Assembly (NCBI GenBank): GCA_041655275.1
Contig: JBBAFU010000009.1
Coordinates: forward strand, 62,001-126,000
Length of the DNA: 64,000 nt
Direction: 5' to 3'
Source of the DNA: JAJYRX01 sp041655275
GTDB taxonomy: Bacteria; Pseudomonadota; Gammaproteobacteria; Burkholderiales; Burkholderiaceae_B
Below, piece by piece: positions 17,821 to 26,175 of the stretch (positions are counted from its first letter, which is position 1; each line of letters opens with the position of its first letter). The notes under the pieces are model-generated. The model was not told where the DNA came from. It saw nothing but the letters and a program-made list of their open reading frames with translations, and searched no databases. The position numbers and the translations under genes are program-made.

Positions 17821-17865
17821 ATGATAGGCCAGAAATATGACCGTTTGATGACGACGGCATGACAA
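17821..17865 (-). promoter_or_regulatory. PhoB box (three direct repeats) and -10 of pstSCAB
   Basis: On the minus strand three 7-mers TTGTCAT, TCGTCAT and CGGTCAT (plus positions 17859-17865, 17848-17854, 17837-17843) recur every 11 bp, the spacing of PhoB half-sites (consensus CTGTCAT). Ten bases after the last repeat comes TATCAT (17821-17826), a good -10 at the standard PhoB-promoter distance. Predicts induction by phosphate starvation. The 89 bp between ppk and pstS contains nothing else. Confidence 0.85.
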
Positions 17866-17881
17866 GGCGGCCCTGAACGGC

Positions 17882-19969
17882 TCAGTGGTTCTCGGGCTGG
17901 CCCAGCCGGGCCATGAGCGCGTCATGCAGGTTGAACGGCGCGGCGCGCGAGCGTACACGCACCCAGGAGCCATCGGGCAGCCCGCGCCAGGCGAGCTGGT
18001 TGTCGCGCAGGGCGTAGCGAAAAGCTTCGGTGATGACGCGCTGCTTCAGACGCCGGTCGAGCACGGGGAAGGCGACTTCCACACGGCGAAAGAAATTCCG
18101 GTCCATCCAGTCGGCAGAAGCCAGATAGACCTTCTCCTGACCATTGTCATGGAAGTAGAAGACACGCGAATGCTCAAGAAAGCGCCCCACGATGGAGCGC
18201 AGACGGATATTGTCGGACACGCCGGGCACGCCGGGACGCAGGGCGCAGGCCCCGCGCACAATGAGATCGATGCGCACACCGGCCTGGCTCGCGCGGTACA
18301 GGGCCTCGATGATGGTCGGTTCCAGCAGGGAATTCATCTTTGCCATGATGCGCGCCGGCCGCCCCTCCCTTGCGTTCAGGGCCTCGTTGCGCACCAGTGC
18401 AAGCATGGTCTCATGCAGGGTGAACGGCGACTGCAACAGGCGCTTCAGCGGCCGGCGGGCGCCCAGGCCCGTGAGCAGCGAGAAAATGCGCTCCATGTCC
18501 TCGCAAATGTCGGGGTCCGTGGTCAGCAGGCCGAAATCCGTATACAGGCGCGCCGTGCGCGGATGGTAATTGCCCGTACCCAGATGGGCATAGCGCCGTA
18601 TGCCGCCTTCCTCACGACGCAGGACGAGCGCCATCTTGGCATGTGTCTTGTGTCCGACCACCCCGTAGCTGACGTGCGCCCCCACCTCTTCCAGGCGCGC
18701 CGCCCAGTTGATGTTGGTCTGCTCATCGAAACGGGCCATGAGCTCGACGATAACGGTGACTTCCTTGCCCGCCCGCGCGGCCGCCAGCAACAGGCGCATG
18801 AGCTCGGAATCCTCGCCGGTACGGTAGATCGTCTGCTTGATGGCCACCACAGCCGGATCACGCGCCGCCGCCGTCAGGAAATCGAGCACGGGCTGAAAGG
18901 ACTCGTAGGGATGATGGAACAACCGGTCGCGCTTTGCGAGCGCGGCAAACAGCTCGCGCGGATGCTCCACCCCCTGATCGAACGGCGGCGGAATGGACGG
19001 ACGATACTCGGAAAAGCGCAGATGGGAGGCATCGGCCACATTGCACAGTGGCAGCAGACGCGCCGGATTGATGGGGCCCTGCACACGATAGGTGTCGCGC
19101 GTCTGGAGCTGAAACTCATGCTGCAGGAAGAGCTCCAGATCGGCCGGCATCTCATGCTCGACCTCCAGGCGCACGGCAGCCCCGAAATTACGTTGCGACA
19201 GCTCCCCCTGCAAGGCCTGGCGCAGGTTGGTAATCTCCTCCTCGTCGACAAACAGGTCGCTGTTGCGTGTGACCCGCCAGCCATGACAGGACTTGACCTC
19301 GAGACCCACGAACAGATCCCCCACGAAGGCACTGATGAGGCTGGTGAGCAGCACATGGCCGTGGGGCACGCCCGCAGTCTCGCGCGGCACCCGCAGCAGG
19401 CGCGGCATGGAGCGCGGCGCCTGCACGATGGCAATGGAGGCCACGCGTCCGAAGGCATCGACGCCCGACAGGGCGACAATGAAGTTCAGACTCTTGTTGT
19501 AGACGCGCGGAAAGGGACGCGCAGGGTCCAGCCCGATGGGCGTGAGCAGGGGCATCACCTTCTGCTCGAAATGCGCCTGCGCCCAGGCCTGCACCTCGGC
19601 CGGCCAGGAGCCCGGCTCGAAGACGACAATGCCCTCCCGCCCCAGGCACGGCATCAGCGCTTCCGTCAGCAAGGCGTGCTGACGCTGCGTGAGTGCATGT
19701 GTGGCCTGCTGGACCTGATCGAAGGCCTGGTCCGGCAGACGGCCATCCGGGCCCACATGGGCGGGATTCTGGCGCTGCTGCTCTTTCAGGCTGGAGATGC
19801 GGATCTCGAAGAATTCATCCAGGTTGGCGCTGACGATGCACAGGTAGCGCAGCCGCTCGAGCAGCGGCACCTGCGGGTTCTCGGCCATGGCCAGCACCCG
19901 CTCATTGAACTTGAGCAGGGACAGCTCGCGATTGAGCAACACGGGAACGTCGCCGGAGGTGGATTCCAT
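17882..19969 (-). CDS. ppk: Polyphosphate kinase 1
   Basis: 695 residues from ATG at 19969 (a TTG three bases upstream is also in frame). N domain (LNRELSLLKFNERVL), head domain, and the two PLD-like catalytic domains are all present. The autophosphorylated and accessory histidines fall in GHKTHAK (about residue 440) and YAHLGTGNYH (about 460). Makes polyphosphate from ATP reversibly. Divergent from ppx, upstream of the pst operon: a phosphate storage and uptake locus. Confidence 0.95.
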   Translation of the reverse strand: MESTSGDVPVLLNRELSLLKFNERVLAMAENPQVPLLERLRYLCIVSANLDEFFEIRISSLKEQQRQNPAHVGPDGRLPDQAFDQVQQATHALTQRQHALLTEALMPCLGREGIVVFEPGSWPAEVQAWAQAHFEQKVMPLLTPIGLDPARPFPRVYNKSLNFIVALSGVDAFGRVASIAIVQAPRSMPRLLRVPRETAGVPHGHVLLTSLISAFVGDLFVGLEVKSCHGWRVTRNSDLFVDEEEITNLRQALQGELSQRNFGAAVRLEVEHEMPADLELFLQHEFQLQTRDTYRVQGPINPARLLPLCNVADASHLRFSEYRPSIPPPFDQGVEHPRELFAALAKRDRLFHHPYESFQPVLDFLTAAARDPAVVAIKQTIYRTGEDSELMRLLLAAARAGKEVTVIVELMARFDEQTNINWAARLEEVGAHVSYGVVGHKTHAKMALVLRREEGGIRRYAHLGTGNYHPRTARLYTDFGLLTTDPDICEDMERIFSLLTGLGARRPLKRLLQSPFTLHETMLALVRNEALNAREGRPARIMAKMNSLLEPTIIEALYRASQAGVRIDLIVRGACALRPGVPGVSDNIRLRSIVGRFLEHSRVFYFHDNGQEKVYLASADWMDRNFFRRVEVAFPVLDRRLKQRVITEAFRYALRDNQLAWRGLPDGSWVRVRSRAAPFNLHDALMARLGQPENH

Positions 19970-20032
19970 CAATCAGACACGCCAGATATGCCGCCCTGGG
20001 CTGCGGCGGCCTTCTCCCGATTGTAGTGCGCC

Positions 20033-20062
20033 CGGACAGACACGGGGCAGTGTCCCTATAAT
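20033..20062 (+). promoter_or_regulatory. Sigma-70-type promoter of ppx
   Basis: A perfect -10 TATAAT at 20057-20062 with CGGACA (4 of 6 to TTGACA) at 20033-20038, 18-bp spacer. Predicted start about 25 bp before the ppx ATG. It lies in the 123-bp gap between divergent ppk and ppx; no PhoB repeats are seen here. Confidence 0.6.
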
Positions 20063-20092
20063 CGAGGCATTTCACCGCCATCAGGCCTGTCA

Positions 20093-21604
20093 ATGGATCA
20101 TCTGCTCGCCGCGGTCGACCTGGGTTCCAACAGCTTCCGGCTCTCGGTCGGGCGTGTGGTGCAACAGGATGGCAAGGCGCAGATCTACGCCGTAGATCGC
20201 CTCAAGGAAACCGTCCGCCTGGCTGCCGGGCTGGGCGAGGACCTGACGCTCGACGAGGCCGCCGTGCAGCGCGGCCTGGCCGTGCTGCAGCGCTTTGCCG
20301 AACGCATAGAGGGCTTTCACCCCAACCGGGTGCGCGCCGTCGCCACCAATACCCTGCGCATCGCGCAGAACATCGACCACATCCTGCCCCGCTTCCAGGC
20401 GGCGCTGGGATTCCCCGTCGACGTGATCTCGGGTCAGGAGGAGGCGCGGCTGATCTTTGTCGGCATCAGTCACGAGCTCCCGGCCTCGCCCAACCGGCGC
20501 CTGATGATAGACATCGGCGGCGGTTCCACCGAAACCATCATCGGCAAGGAGTTCCGGCCGCTGCAGCTCGCCTCGCTGCCGATGGGCTGTCTTTCCTATA
20601 CGGAGCGGTTCTTCCCCGACGGCAAGATCACCGGCGAGCGCATGGATCTGGCCACGCTCGCTGCACGTCGCGAGCTGGAAGCCATCTCGCGCGCCTGGCG
20701 ACGCACCGGCTGGCAGGAAGCCTATGGTTCGTCGGGCACCGCCAAGGGCCTGCTCGCCGTGCTGCAGGAAGGCGGAATGTCGGAAAAAGGCATTACGCTG
20801 GCCGGCCTGAGACAATTGCGCGACAAGCTCGTGAATGACGGCGAGGTGCGCCTGCATGAGCTGCCCGGCCTGAAACCCGACCGCGCCATGGTGCTGGCCG
20901 GTGGCCTGGCCATCATGCTGGCGGCCTTCCTGGAGCTGGGCATCACGCGCATGCTGCCCGGCGAGGGCGCACTGCGCGTGGGTGTGCTCTACGATCTGCT
21001 GGGCCGCGATTCCATGCATGACAAACGTGATGAGACGGTGCGCCAGTTCATGCGACGCTACCAGATCGATACGCGGCAGGCGGCACGCGTGCGCCAGATT
21101 GCCCTGGCCCTGTTCGAACAGCTCGCCCTGCCGGCCGACCCGGAGCACCAGGCGCTGGCCCAGGCGCTGGGATGGACGGCCGAGCTCCACGAGCTGGGGC
21201 TGAACATCGCCCACGCCGATTATCACCGGCACAGCGCCTACATCCTGGCCCATGCCGACATGCCGGGCTTCTCGCATGACGATCAGGAGCTGCTGGCCCT
21301 GCTCGCCCTGGGCCACCAGGGAAAGCTGGGCAAGCTGAAGGCACTCGCACCCAGCCACGCGCAATGGATGGCACTGCTGTGCCTGCGCCTGGCCGTACTG
21401 CTGGCGCGCCGGCGCGAGAACATCAACGGCCTGCCGCTACGGCTGCACGTGGACGAGTGCGGTATCCGCATCTGCATCGATGCCCGCTGGCGCCAGACGC
21501 ATCCCCTGTCAGACTATTCCCTGCAGCGCGAGCGTCTGGAATGGACGCACAACGGGTTTGCCATGGTATTGCACAGTTCCAATCATGGTCCCTGCGTGGA
21601 ATGA
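20093..21604 (+). CDS. ppx: Exopolyphosphatase (Ppx/GppA family)
   Basis: 503 residues. The actin-like ASKHA phosphatase domain has phosphate-1 loop AAVDLGSNSFRLSVGRV at the N-terminus, catalytic Glu region (SGQEEARLIFVGI near 118) and phosphate-2 loop DIGGGSTE near 142; the C-terminal third is the HD-like helical domain. Releases phosphate from polyphosphate or pppGpp. Divergent partner of ppk, giving balanced synthesis and breakdown. Confidence 0.92.
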   Translation: MDHLLAAVDLGSNSFRLSVGRVVQQDGKAQIYAVDRLKETVRLAAGLGEDLTLDEAAVQRGLAVLQRFAERIEGFHPNRVRAVATNTLRIAQNIDHILPRFQAALGFPVDVISGQEEARLIFVGISHELPASPNRRLMIDIGGGSTETIIGKEFRPLQLASLPMGCLSYTERFFPDGKITGERMDLATLAARRELEAISRAWRRTGWQEAYGSSGTAKGLLAVLQEGGMSEKGITLAGLRQLRDKLVNDGEVRLHELPGLKPDRAMVLAGGLAIMLAAFLELGITRMLPGEGALRVGVLYDLLGRDSMHDKRDETVRQFMRRYQIDTRQAARVRQIALALFEQLALPADPEHQALAQALGWTAELHELGLNIAHADYHRHSAYILAHADMPGFSHDDQELLALLALGHQGKLGKLKALAPSHAQWMALLCLRLAVLLARRRENINGLPLRLHVDECGIRICIDARWRQTHPLSDYSLQRERLEWTHNGFAMVLHSSNHGPCVE

Positions 21605-21628
21605 TTCCTCCATGGTCCGGAGTCACAC

Positions 21629-22663
21629 ATGAAAGCCGTAATGATCACCGCCCATGGCGGCAACGAAGTCGTACAGGTGGGCAATTGCCCGCGCCCGCAG
21701 CGTCGCCCCGGCGAAGTCCTCATCCGCATGGCGGCGGGCACGCTCAATCAGGTGGATCTCTACATGCGCAACAGTGGTGCCGGCATCACGCACCGCCTGC
21801 CGCTCATCATGGGCCTGGACGGCGCCGGCACGGTCGAGGAGGCCGATGCGGACGAACCCGTGCTCCAGCCCGGCCGCAAGGTTGTCATCCATCCCAGCCT
21901 GTCCTGCGGGCGCTGTGAATACTGCCGCGCAGGGGAGACCATTCTGTGCACGCATGTGCAGATCATGGGGGAGCATAGTGACGGCAGTTTCGCGCAATGG
22001 ACGAGCGTGCCGGCAAGCAATGTCTTTCCCCTGCCCGAACATCTGGATTTCATGCAGGGCGCAGCCCTGGGCGTGAACCACCTGACAGCCTGGCGCATGC
22101 TGTTCACACGGGCCCGGATGAAGCCCTGGGAAACCGTACTCATCTTCGGCATCGGCGGCGGTGTCTCGCTTGCTGCGCTGCAACTGGTCACGGCCATGGG
22201 CGCACGGGCCATCGTCACCTCGCGCGATGATGCCAAGCTCGAGCGTGCACGGGCGATGGGCGCCGGGCTGGGCATCAACAGCAATACAAGCGACGTGGCA
22301 CGCGCGGTGCTGGCACATACCGGCGGACGCGGCGTGGATGTGGTCATCGAGAACGTGGGGGCCGCCGTATGGCCGGCGGCCCTGCGTTCACTGGCGCGCA
22401 ACGGGCGTCTGGTGACCTGCGGCGCCACAACGGGCGGTCAGCCCCCTGCCGACCTGCAGCGCATCTTCGTGCGCCAGCTGCAGATCCTGGGATCCACCCA
22501 CGGGACACTGGCTGAATTCCATGAGCTGCTGAACTTCGTCCGCCGTCACGCCATCGTCCCGGTCATCGACCAGCGTTTCACCATGGATGACATCCACGCC
22601 GCATTGTCACGGCTGGAGTCCGGCGAGCAGTTCGGCAAGGTCGGCATCTCGCTGGCCGACTGA
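21629..22663 (+). CDS. Zinc-binding alcohol dehydrogenase-like (MDR) oxidoreductase lacking the catalytic zinc site
   Basis: 344 residues, medium-chain reductase fold. The four structural-zinc cysteines are present in SCGRCEYCRAGETILC (about residues 91-106), and the Rossmann motif is FGIGGGVS near 173. The catalytic-zinc residues are missing: the usual Cys position reads TLNQVDLYMR and the usual GHE reads GLDGAG. It is therefore more likely an NAD(P)H enone or acrylyl-CoA-type reductase than an alcohol dehydrogenase. It follows ppx by 24 bp and converges on badR; a link to the alicyclic pathway is possible but unproven. Confidence 0.75.
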   Translation: MKAVMITAHGGNEVVQVGNCPRPQRRPGEVLIRMAAGTLNQVDLYMRNSGAGITHRLPLIMGLDGAGTVEEADADEPVLQPGRKVVIHPSLSCGRCEYCRAGETILCTHVQIMGEHSDGSFAQWTSVPASNVFPLPEHLDFMQGAALGVNHLTAWRMLFTRARMKPWETVLIFGIGGGVSLAALQLVTAMGARAIVTSRDDAKLERARAMGAGLGINSNTSDVARAVLAHTGGRGVDVVIENVGAAVWPAALRSLARNGRLVTCGATTGGQPPADLQRIFVRQLQILGSTHGTLAEFHELLNFVRRHAIVPVIDQRFTMDDIHAALSRLESGEQFGKVGISLAD

Positions 22664-22688
22664 GGCGCGACGCTCCTGACGCGCCTCA
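22661..22688. terminator. Hairpin between convergent MDR gene and badR
   Basis: TGAGGCGCG (22661-22669) and CGCGCCTCA (22680-22688) form a perfect 9-bp stem with a 10-base loop that includes both stop codons. No T tract follows on either strand; probably a shared transcript end. Confidence 0.5.
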
Positions 22689-23246
22689 ACCCGTCTCGCG
22701 GTTGCCGCGCTCCCGCGTCTGCAGGGCATCGACCTCGCGCATGTTCTCTATCATCTTCATCAGGTAATGCAGGGTATGCGCAAGATCGTTCACGGAAAAG
22801 CCTGACAGGGCCTGCTCGTAATAGCGATGAATCTTGGGCCGGGCTGCATCATGCCAGACAAGGGAACCGGACTCCGTCATCGTGACCAGGCGCGAGCGCC
22901 GGTCGCGCCCGTCCGGCGTGAGGCGGATGTGGCCGTCGCGCTCCATGCGCCCCAGCAGCCCTGACAGATTCTGGCGGCTCACCATCAGAAAGCGCGCCAG
23001 ATCTCCCACACTCATACCACCCGCCGCCCTGGGGTGTGCCAGGGCGCCCAATACGGCCCATTGCTGGGTTGTGAGGCCGTCTTCTTCCACGGCACGAGTT
23101 CCAGTTTTATGCAATAGGTTGGCACATTGATACAAACGGAAGAAAACTCTGTTAGCAAGATTTATCTTCGCCTCGTAATCGGATGCCTCTATGACATCCG
23201 CTGGTTTGACCGTGCTTTGCCGCTCATTGACCCTAGGGAAAACCAT
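22686..23246 (-). CDS. badR: MarR family regulator, BadR-like
   Basis: 186 residues from ATG at 23246 with AAAGGATG as ribosome site. Winged helix-turn-helix at about residues 70-125 (LTTQQWAVLGALAH, VGDLARFLMVSRQNLSGLLGRME, DGRDRRSRLVTMTESG wing). It diverges from an operon for cyclohexanecarboxylate degradation. In Rhodopseudomonas palustris the MarR protein BadR represses the homologous genes and is released by 2-ketocyclohexane-1-carboxyl-CoA; the same role is inferred here from context and family. Confidence 0.8.
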   Translation of the reverse strand: MVFPRVNERQSTVKPADVIEASDYEAKINLANRVFFRLYQCANLLHKTGTRAVEEDGLTTQQWAVLGALAHPRAAGGMSVGDLARFLMVSRQNLSGLLGRMERDGHIRLTPDGRDRRSRLVTMTESGSLVWHDAARPKIHRYYEQALSGFSVNDLAHTLHYLMKMIENMREVDALQTRERGNRETG

Positions 23247-23310
23247 GATTCATCCTTTCGTTGAAGTGCTATGCATCCTGTTTTTTATTCGGCATAATAA
23301 AGCAACATGT

Positions 23311-23353
23311 TTGCATAAATACAGGATATGCGGATATTTTTATGGCATCCGCA
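23311..23353 (+). promoter_or_regulatory. Promoter and candidate BadR operator of the alicyclic-acid operon
   Basis: In the AT-rich 129-bp gap between badR and badH, TTGCAT (23311-23316) and TATTTT (23335-23340), 18 bp apart, form a plausible promoter. Overlapping the -10 is an inverted repeat TGCGGAT (23329-23335) and ATCCGCA (23347-23353) with an 11-base spacer, the usual place for a MarR repressor site. An AAGGAG ribosome site for badH follows at 23364-23369. Confidence 0.5.
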
Positions 23354-23375
23354 GTGTAAAGCAAAGGAGTTGTGA

Positions 23376-24143
23376 ATGCGCAGGTTCGAAGGCAAGACCA
23401 TCATCGTCACCGGAGGGGCGGGCGGCATCGGCCGTGCCATTTGCCACCGGCTATCGCAGGAAGGCGGACAGCTGGCCGTCCTGGACCTGGACCTGACTGC
23501 GGCACAGGAAACCGCACAGGCAATCCAGGCTGCCGGCGGCAAGGCGCTCGCCGTGCAGGCCGACATCAGCGAGCGCAGCCAGGTGGATGCCGCGCTGGCG
23601 CAGGTGCACGACGGCCTGGGTCCCGTCGATGTGCTCATCAACAACGCGGGCTGGGATGTGTTCAAGCCTTTCGTGAAGACGGAGCCGGCCCTCTGGGATC
23701 GCCTGATTGCCGTGAACCTGATCGGTGCCCTGCATCTGCACCACGCAGTGCTGCCGGAAATGGCCGAGCGCGGCAAGGGACGCATCGTCAACATCGCTTC
23801 CGATGCCGCCCGCGTCGGCTCCACCGGCGAAGCGGTCTATGCGGCGTGCAAGGGCGGCCTGGTGTCCTTCACCAAGACGATTGCGCGCGAGCATGCCCGC
23901 CAGGGCATCACCGCCAATGTCGTATGCCCCGGACCGACGGATACCGCGCTGTTCGCCAGCTATCAGGAAGGTGCGGGCAATCCGGAAAAGCTGGTCGAGG
24001 CCTTCCGACGGGCCATCCCGCTCGGACGCATTGGACAGCCTGAAGACCTGCCCGGCGCCGTGGCCTTCTTTGCCAGCGACGATGCGGCCTATGTCACCGG
24101 ACAGGTGCTCAGCGTGTCCGGCGGTCTGAGCATGTGCGGCTGA
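23376..24143 (+). CDS. badH: SDR oxidoreductase, probable 2-hydroxycyclohexanecarboxyl-CoA dehydrogenase
   Basis: 255 residues. Classical short-chain dehydrogenase: cofactor loop TGGAGGIG at 12-19, NNAG at 89-92, catalytic Ser142, Tyr155 and Lys159 (YAACK). BadH oxidises 2-hydroxycyclohexanecarboxyl-CoA to the 2-keto ester with NAD+. The function is assigned because the very next gene is a clear BadI and the rest of the alicyclic pathway follows; by itself the sequence resembles many SDRs. Confidence 0.82.
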   Translation: MRRFEGKTIIVTGGAGGIGRAICHRLSQEGGQLAVLDLDLTAAQETAQAIQAAGGKALAVQADISERSQVDAALAQVHDGLGPVDVLINNAGWDVFKPFVKTEPALWDRLIAVNLIGALHLHHAVLPEMAERGKGRIVNIASDAARVGSTGEAVYAACKGGLVSFTKTIAREHARQGITANVVCPGPTDTALFASYQEGAGNPEKLVEAFRRAIPLGRIGQPEDLPGAVAFFASDDAAYVTGQVLSVSGGLSMCG

Positions 24144-24189
24144 GCCGTCGGCAAGACCTCTTTCTTCATACGCCAACTCAAGGATTCCC

Positions 24190-24972
24190 ATGAGCTATAC
24201 CGATATTCTCTACGAACTGCGCAATGGCGTGGCCTGGATCACCATCAACCGCCCCGAGAAGATGAATGCCTTCCGCGGCCAGACTTGCGAGGAGCTGATC
24301 CGCGCCCTGCAGAAGGCGGGTTACGACCGCGAGGTGGGCGCCATTGTCCTGGCCGGCAGCGGTGACCGGGCCTTCTGCACGGGCGGCGACCAGTCGGCGC
24401 ATGACGGCGATTACGACGGACGCGGCACCATAGGCCTGCCCATAGAAGATCTGCACAATGCCATCCGCGAAGTGCCCAAGCCGGTGATTGCCCGGGTTCA
24501 GGGTTATGCCATCGGCGGCGGCAACGTACTGTGCACCATCTGCGATCTGACCATCGCTTCCGAGAAAGCCATCTTCGGCCAGGTCGGGCCCAGCATGGGT
24601 TCGGTGGATCCCGGCTACGGCACAGCCTTCCTGGCACGCGTCGTGGGCGAGAAGAAGGCGCGCGAGATCTGGTATCTGAACAAGCGCTACAGCGCCGCCG
24701 AGGCACTGGCCATGGGCCTGGTCAACACGGTTGTGCCGCACGAGGATCTGGACAGGGAAGTGCAGGAGTGGGCGGAAACGATCTGCCAGCGCAGCCCGAC
24801 CGCCATTGCGATTGCGAAGCGCAGCTTCAACGTGGATACGGCGCACCAGGGCGGCATGGCCGGCCTGGGGATGCTGGCACTCAAACTCTTCTACGACACC
24901 GATGAATCGCGCGAAGGCGTGAACGCATTCAAGGAAAAGCGCAAGCCGGACTTCCGGCGCTATGCCAAATAA
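24190..24972 (+). CDS. badI: 2-ketocyclohexanecarboxyl-CoA hydrolase (ring cleavage)
   Basis: 260 residues, crotonase superfamily, MenB-like branch. Long stretches match the R. palustris BadI sequence as I remember it: KMNAFRG near 24, FCTGGDQS near 62, RVQGYAIGGGN near 102, GSVDPGYGTAFLARVVGEKK near 137. BadI opens the ring of 2-ketocyclohexanecarboxyl-CoA by hydrolysis to give pimeloyl-CoA, the committed step. Translationally close to badH (46 bp) and to aliB (14 bp). Confidence 0.92.
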   Translation: MSYTDILYELRNGVAWITINRPEKMNAFRGQTCEELIRALQKAGYDREVGAIVLAGSGDRAFCTGGDQSAHDGDYDGRGTIGLPIEDLHNAIREVPKPVIARVQGYAIGGGNVLCTICDLTIASEKAIFGQVGPSMGSVDPGYGTAFLARVVGEKKAREIWYLNKRYSAAEALAMGLVNTVVPHEDLDREVQEWAETICQRSPTAIAIAKRSFNVDTAHQGGMAGLGMLALKLFYDTDESREGVNAFKEKRKPDFRRYAK

Positions 24973-24986
24973 GCCGGGACGCCATC

Positions 24987-26141
24987 ATGCCCAATCCCTA
25001 CATCGACGATGAACTCGCAGCCCTGGCCAGTCATGTGCGCCGTTTCGCACAGGATCGCATTGCGCCCGGTTTCGAAGAACGCGACCAGAGCCGTGTGCTG
25101 GACCCCGCACTCATGCGCGAGATGGGGGAGATGGGTCTGATTGCCCCGGAGTTGCCCGAGGCCCACGGTGGCCAGGGCCTGTCGTGCCTGGCAAGCGGCC
25201 TGATTCATGAAGAAGTGGCACGCGCCGACCTGAGCATGAGCTACATCAACCTGCTTGCCTCGCTGAACGGCCAGATCCTGTCGCAACACGGCCGGGCCGA
25301 TATCGCCCTGCCCTGGCTCACCCGCCTCACCGCCGGCGAAATCATCATCGCACTCGCATTGACCGAGCCGCAGGGCGGCTCCGATGCCGCCAACCTGCGC
25401 CTGAAGATCACGCGTGAAGGCGAGGACTACATCCTCAACGGCGAGAAGACCTCGATCTCGGCGGCCGACCAGGCCGCAGCGGCCGTGGTCTTCGGCCGCA
25501 CAGGCAGCCCGGAATCCGGCGCCCGCGGCGTCACCGCCGTCTTCGTACCACTGGACACCCATGGTGTCACACGCAGCCGCTTCGATTGCCATGGGCAGCG
25601 CGCCATCGGCCGCGGCTCACTGTTCTTCGAGAATGTACGCGTGCCCGTTTCGCACCGCCTGGGCGATGAGGACCGGGGGTTCGTGCAAGTCATGCAGGGC
25701 TTTGACTTCTCGCGCGCGCTGATCGGTCTGCAAGTCCTGGCCGTCGCACGCGCCGCCCTGGACGAGACCTGGGAATATGTGGCCCAGCGCCAGGCCTTCC
25801 AGCGCCCGCTTTCCGCCTTCCAGGGTGTTTCCCATCCGCTGGCGGAACTGGACACCCAGGTCACGGCCGCCCGCCTGCTGTGCCTGCAATCACTCTGGCT
25901 CAAGGACCGCGACCTGCCCCACTCCGCCGAAGCCGCCATGTGCAAGTGGTGGGCACCGGCCCTGGCCTACGACACGATTCACCAGTGCCTGCTGATGTTC
26001 GGCCACGGCGGCTATGACCGCGGTCCCATGGAACAGCGGCTGCGCGATGTGCTGGGATTCCAGATCGGCGACGGTACGGCGCAGATCATGAAATCCATCA
26101 TCGCGCGCCAGCGGGCCGGCCGTGATGCCGTACCAATCTAG
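24987..26141 (+). CDS. aliB: Acyl-CoA dehydrogenase, probable cyclohexanecarboxyl-CoA dehydrogenase
   Basis: 384 residues, acyl-CoA dehydrogenase fold (ALTEPQGGSDAANL near 126, C-terminal helical domain). The residue corresponding to the catalytic glutamate of ordinary acyl-CoA dehydrogenases (YEGT) is aspartate here: QIGDGTAQI near 358. An Asp at this spot fits enzymes acting on alicyclic CoA esters. Inferred reaction: cyclohexanecarboxyl-CoA to cyclohex-1-ene-1-carboxyl-CoA. Between badI and aliA. Confidence 0.75.
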   Translation: MPNPYIDDELAALASHVRRFAQDRIAPGFEERDQSRVLDPALMREMGEMGLIAPELPEAHGGQGLSCLASGLIHEEVARADLSMSYINLLASLNGQILSQHGRADIALPWLTRLTAGEIIIALALTEPQGGSDAANLRLKITREGEDYILNGEKTSISAADQAAAAVVFGRTGSPESGARGVTAVFVPLDTHGVTRSRFDCHGQRAIGRGSLFFENVRVPVSHRLGDEDRGFVQVMQGFDFSRALIGLQVLAVARAALDETWEYVAQRQAFQRPLSAFQGVSHPLAELDTQVTAARLLCLQSLWLKDRDLPHSAEAAMCKWWAPALAYDTIHQCLLMFGHGGYDRGPMEQRLRDVLGFQIGDGTAQIMKSIIARQRAGRDAVPI

Positions 26142-26175
26142 CTTCCACCCCAACCGAGAAAACACTCTGGAGACA

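Noticed and set aside
17793..17822. pstS start at 17822
   Set aside because: This ATG is part of the predicted -10 element, upstream of the transcription start.
17885..20026. 713-codon open frame opposite ppk, and a similar 541-codon frame at 5064-6689 opposite the first TRAP genes
   Set aside because: Same explanation: no domain, no ribosome site, fully covered by confident genes on the other strand.
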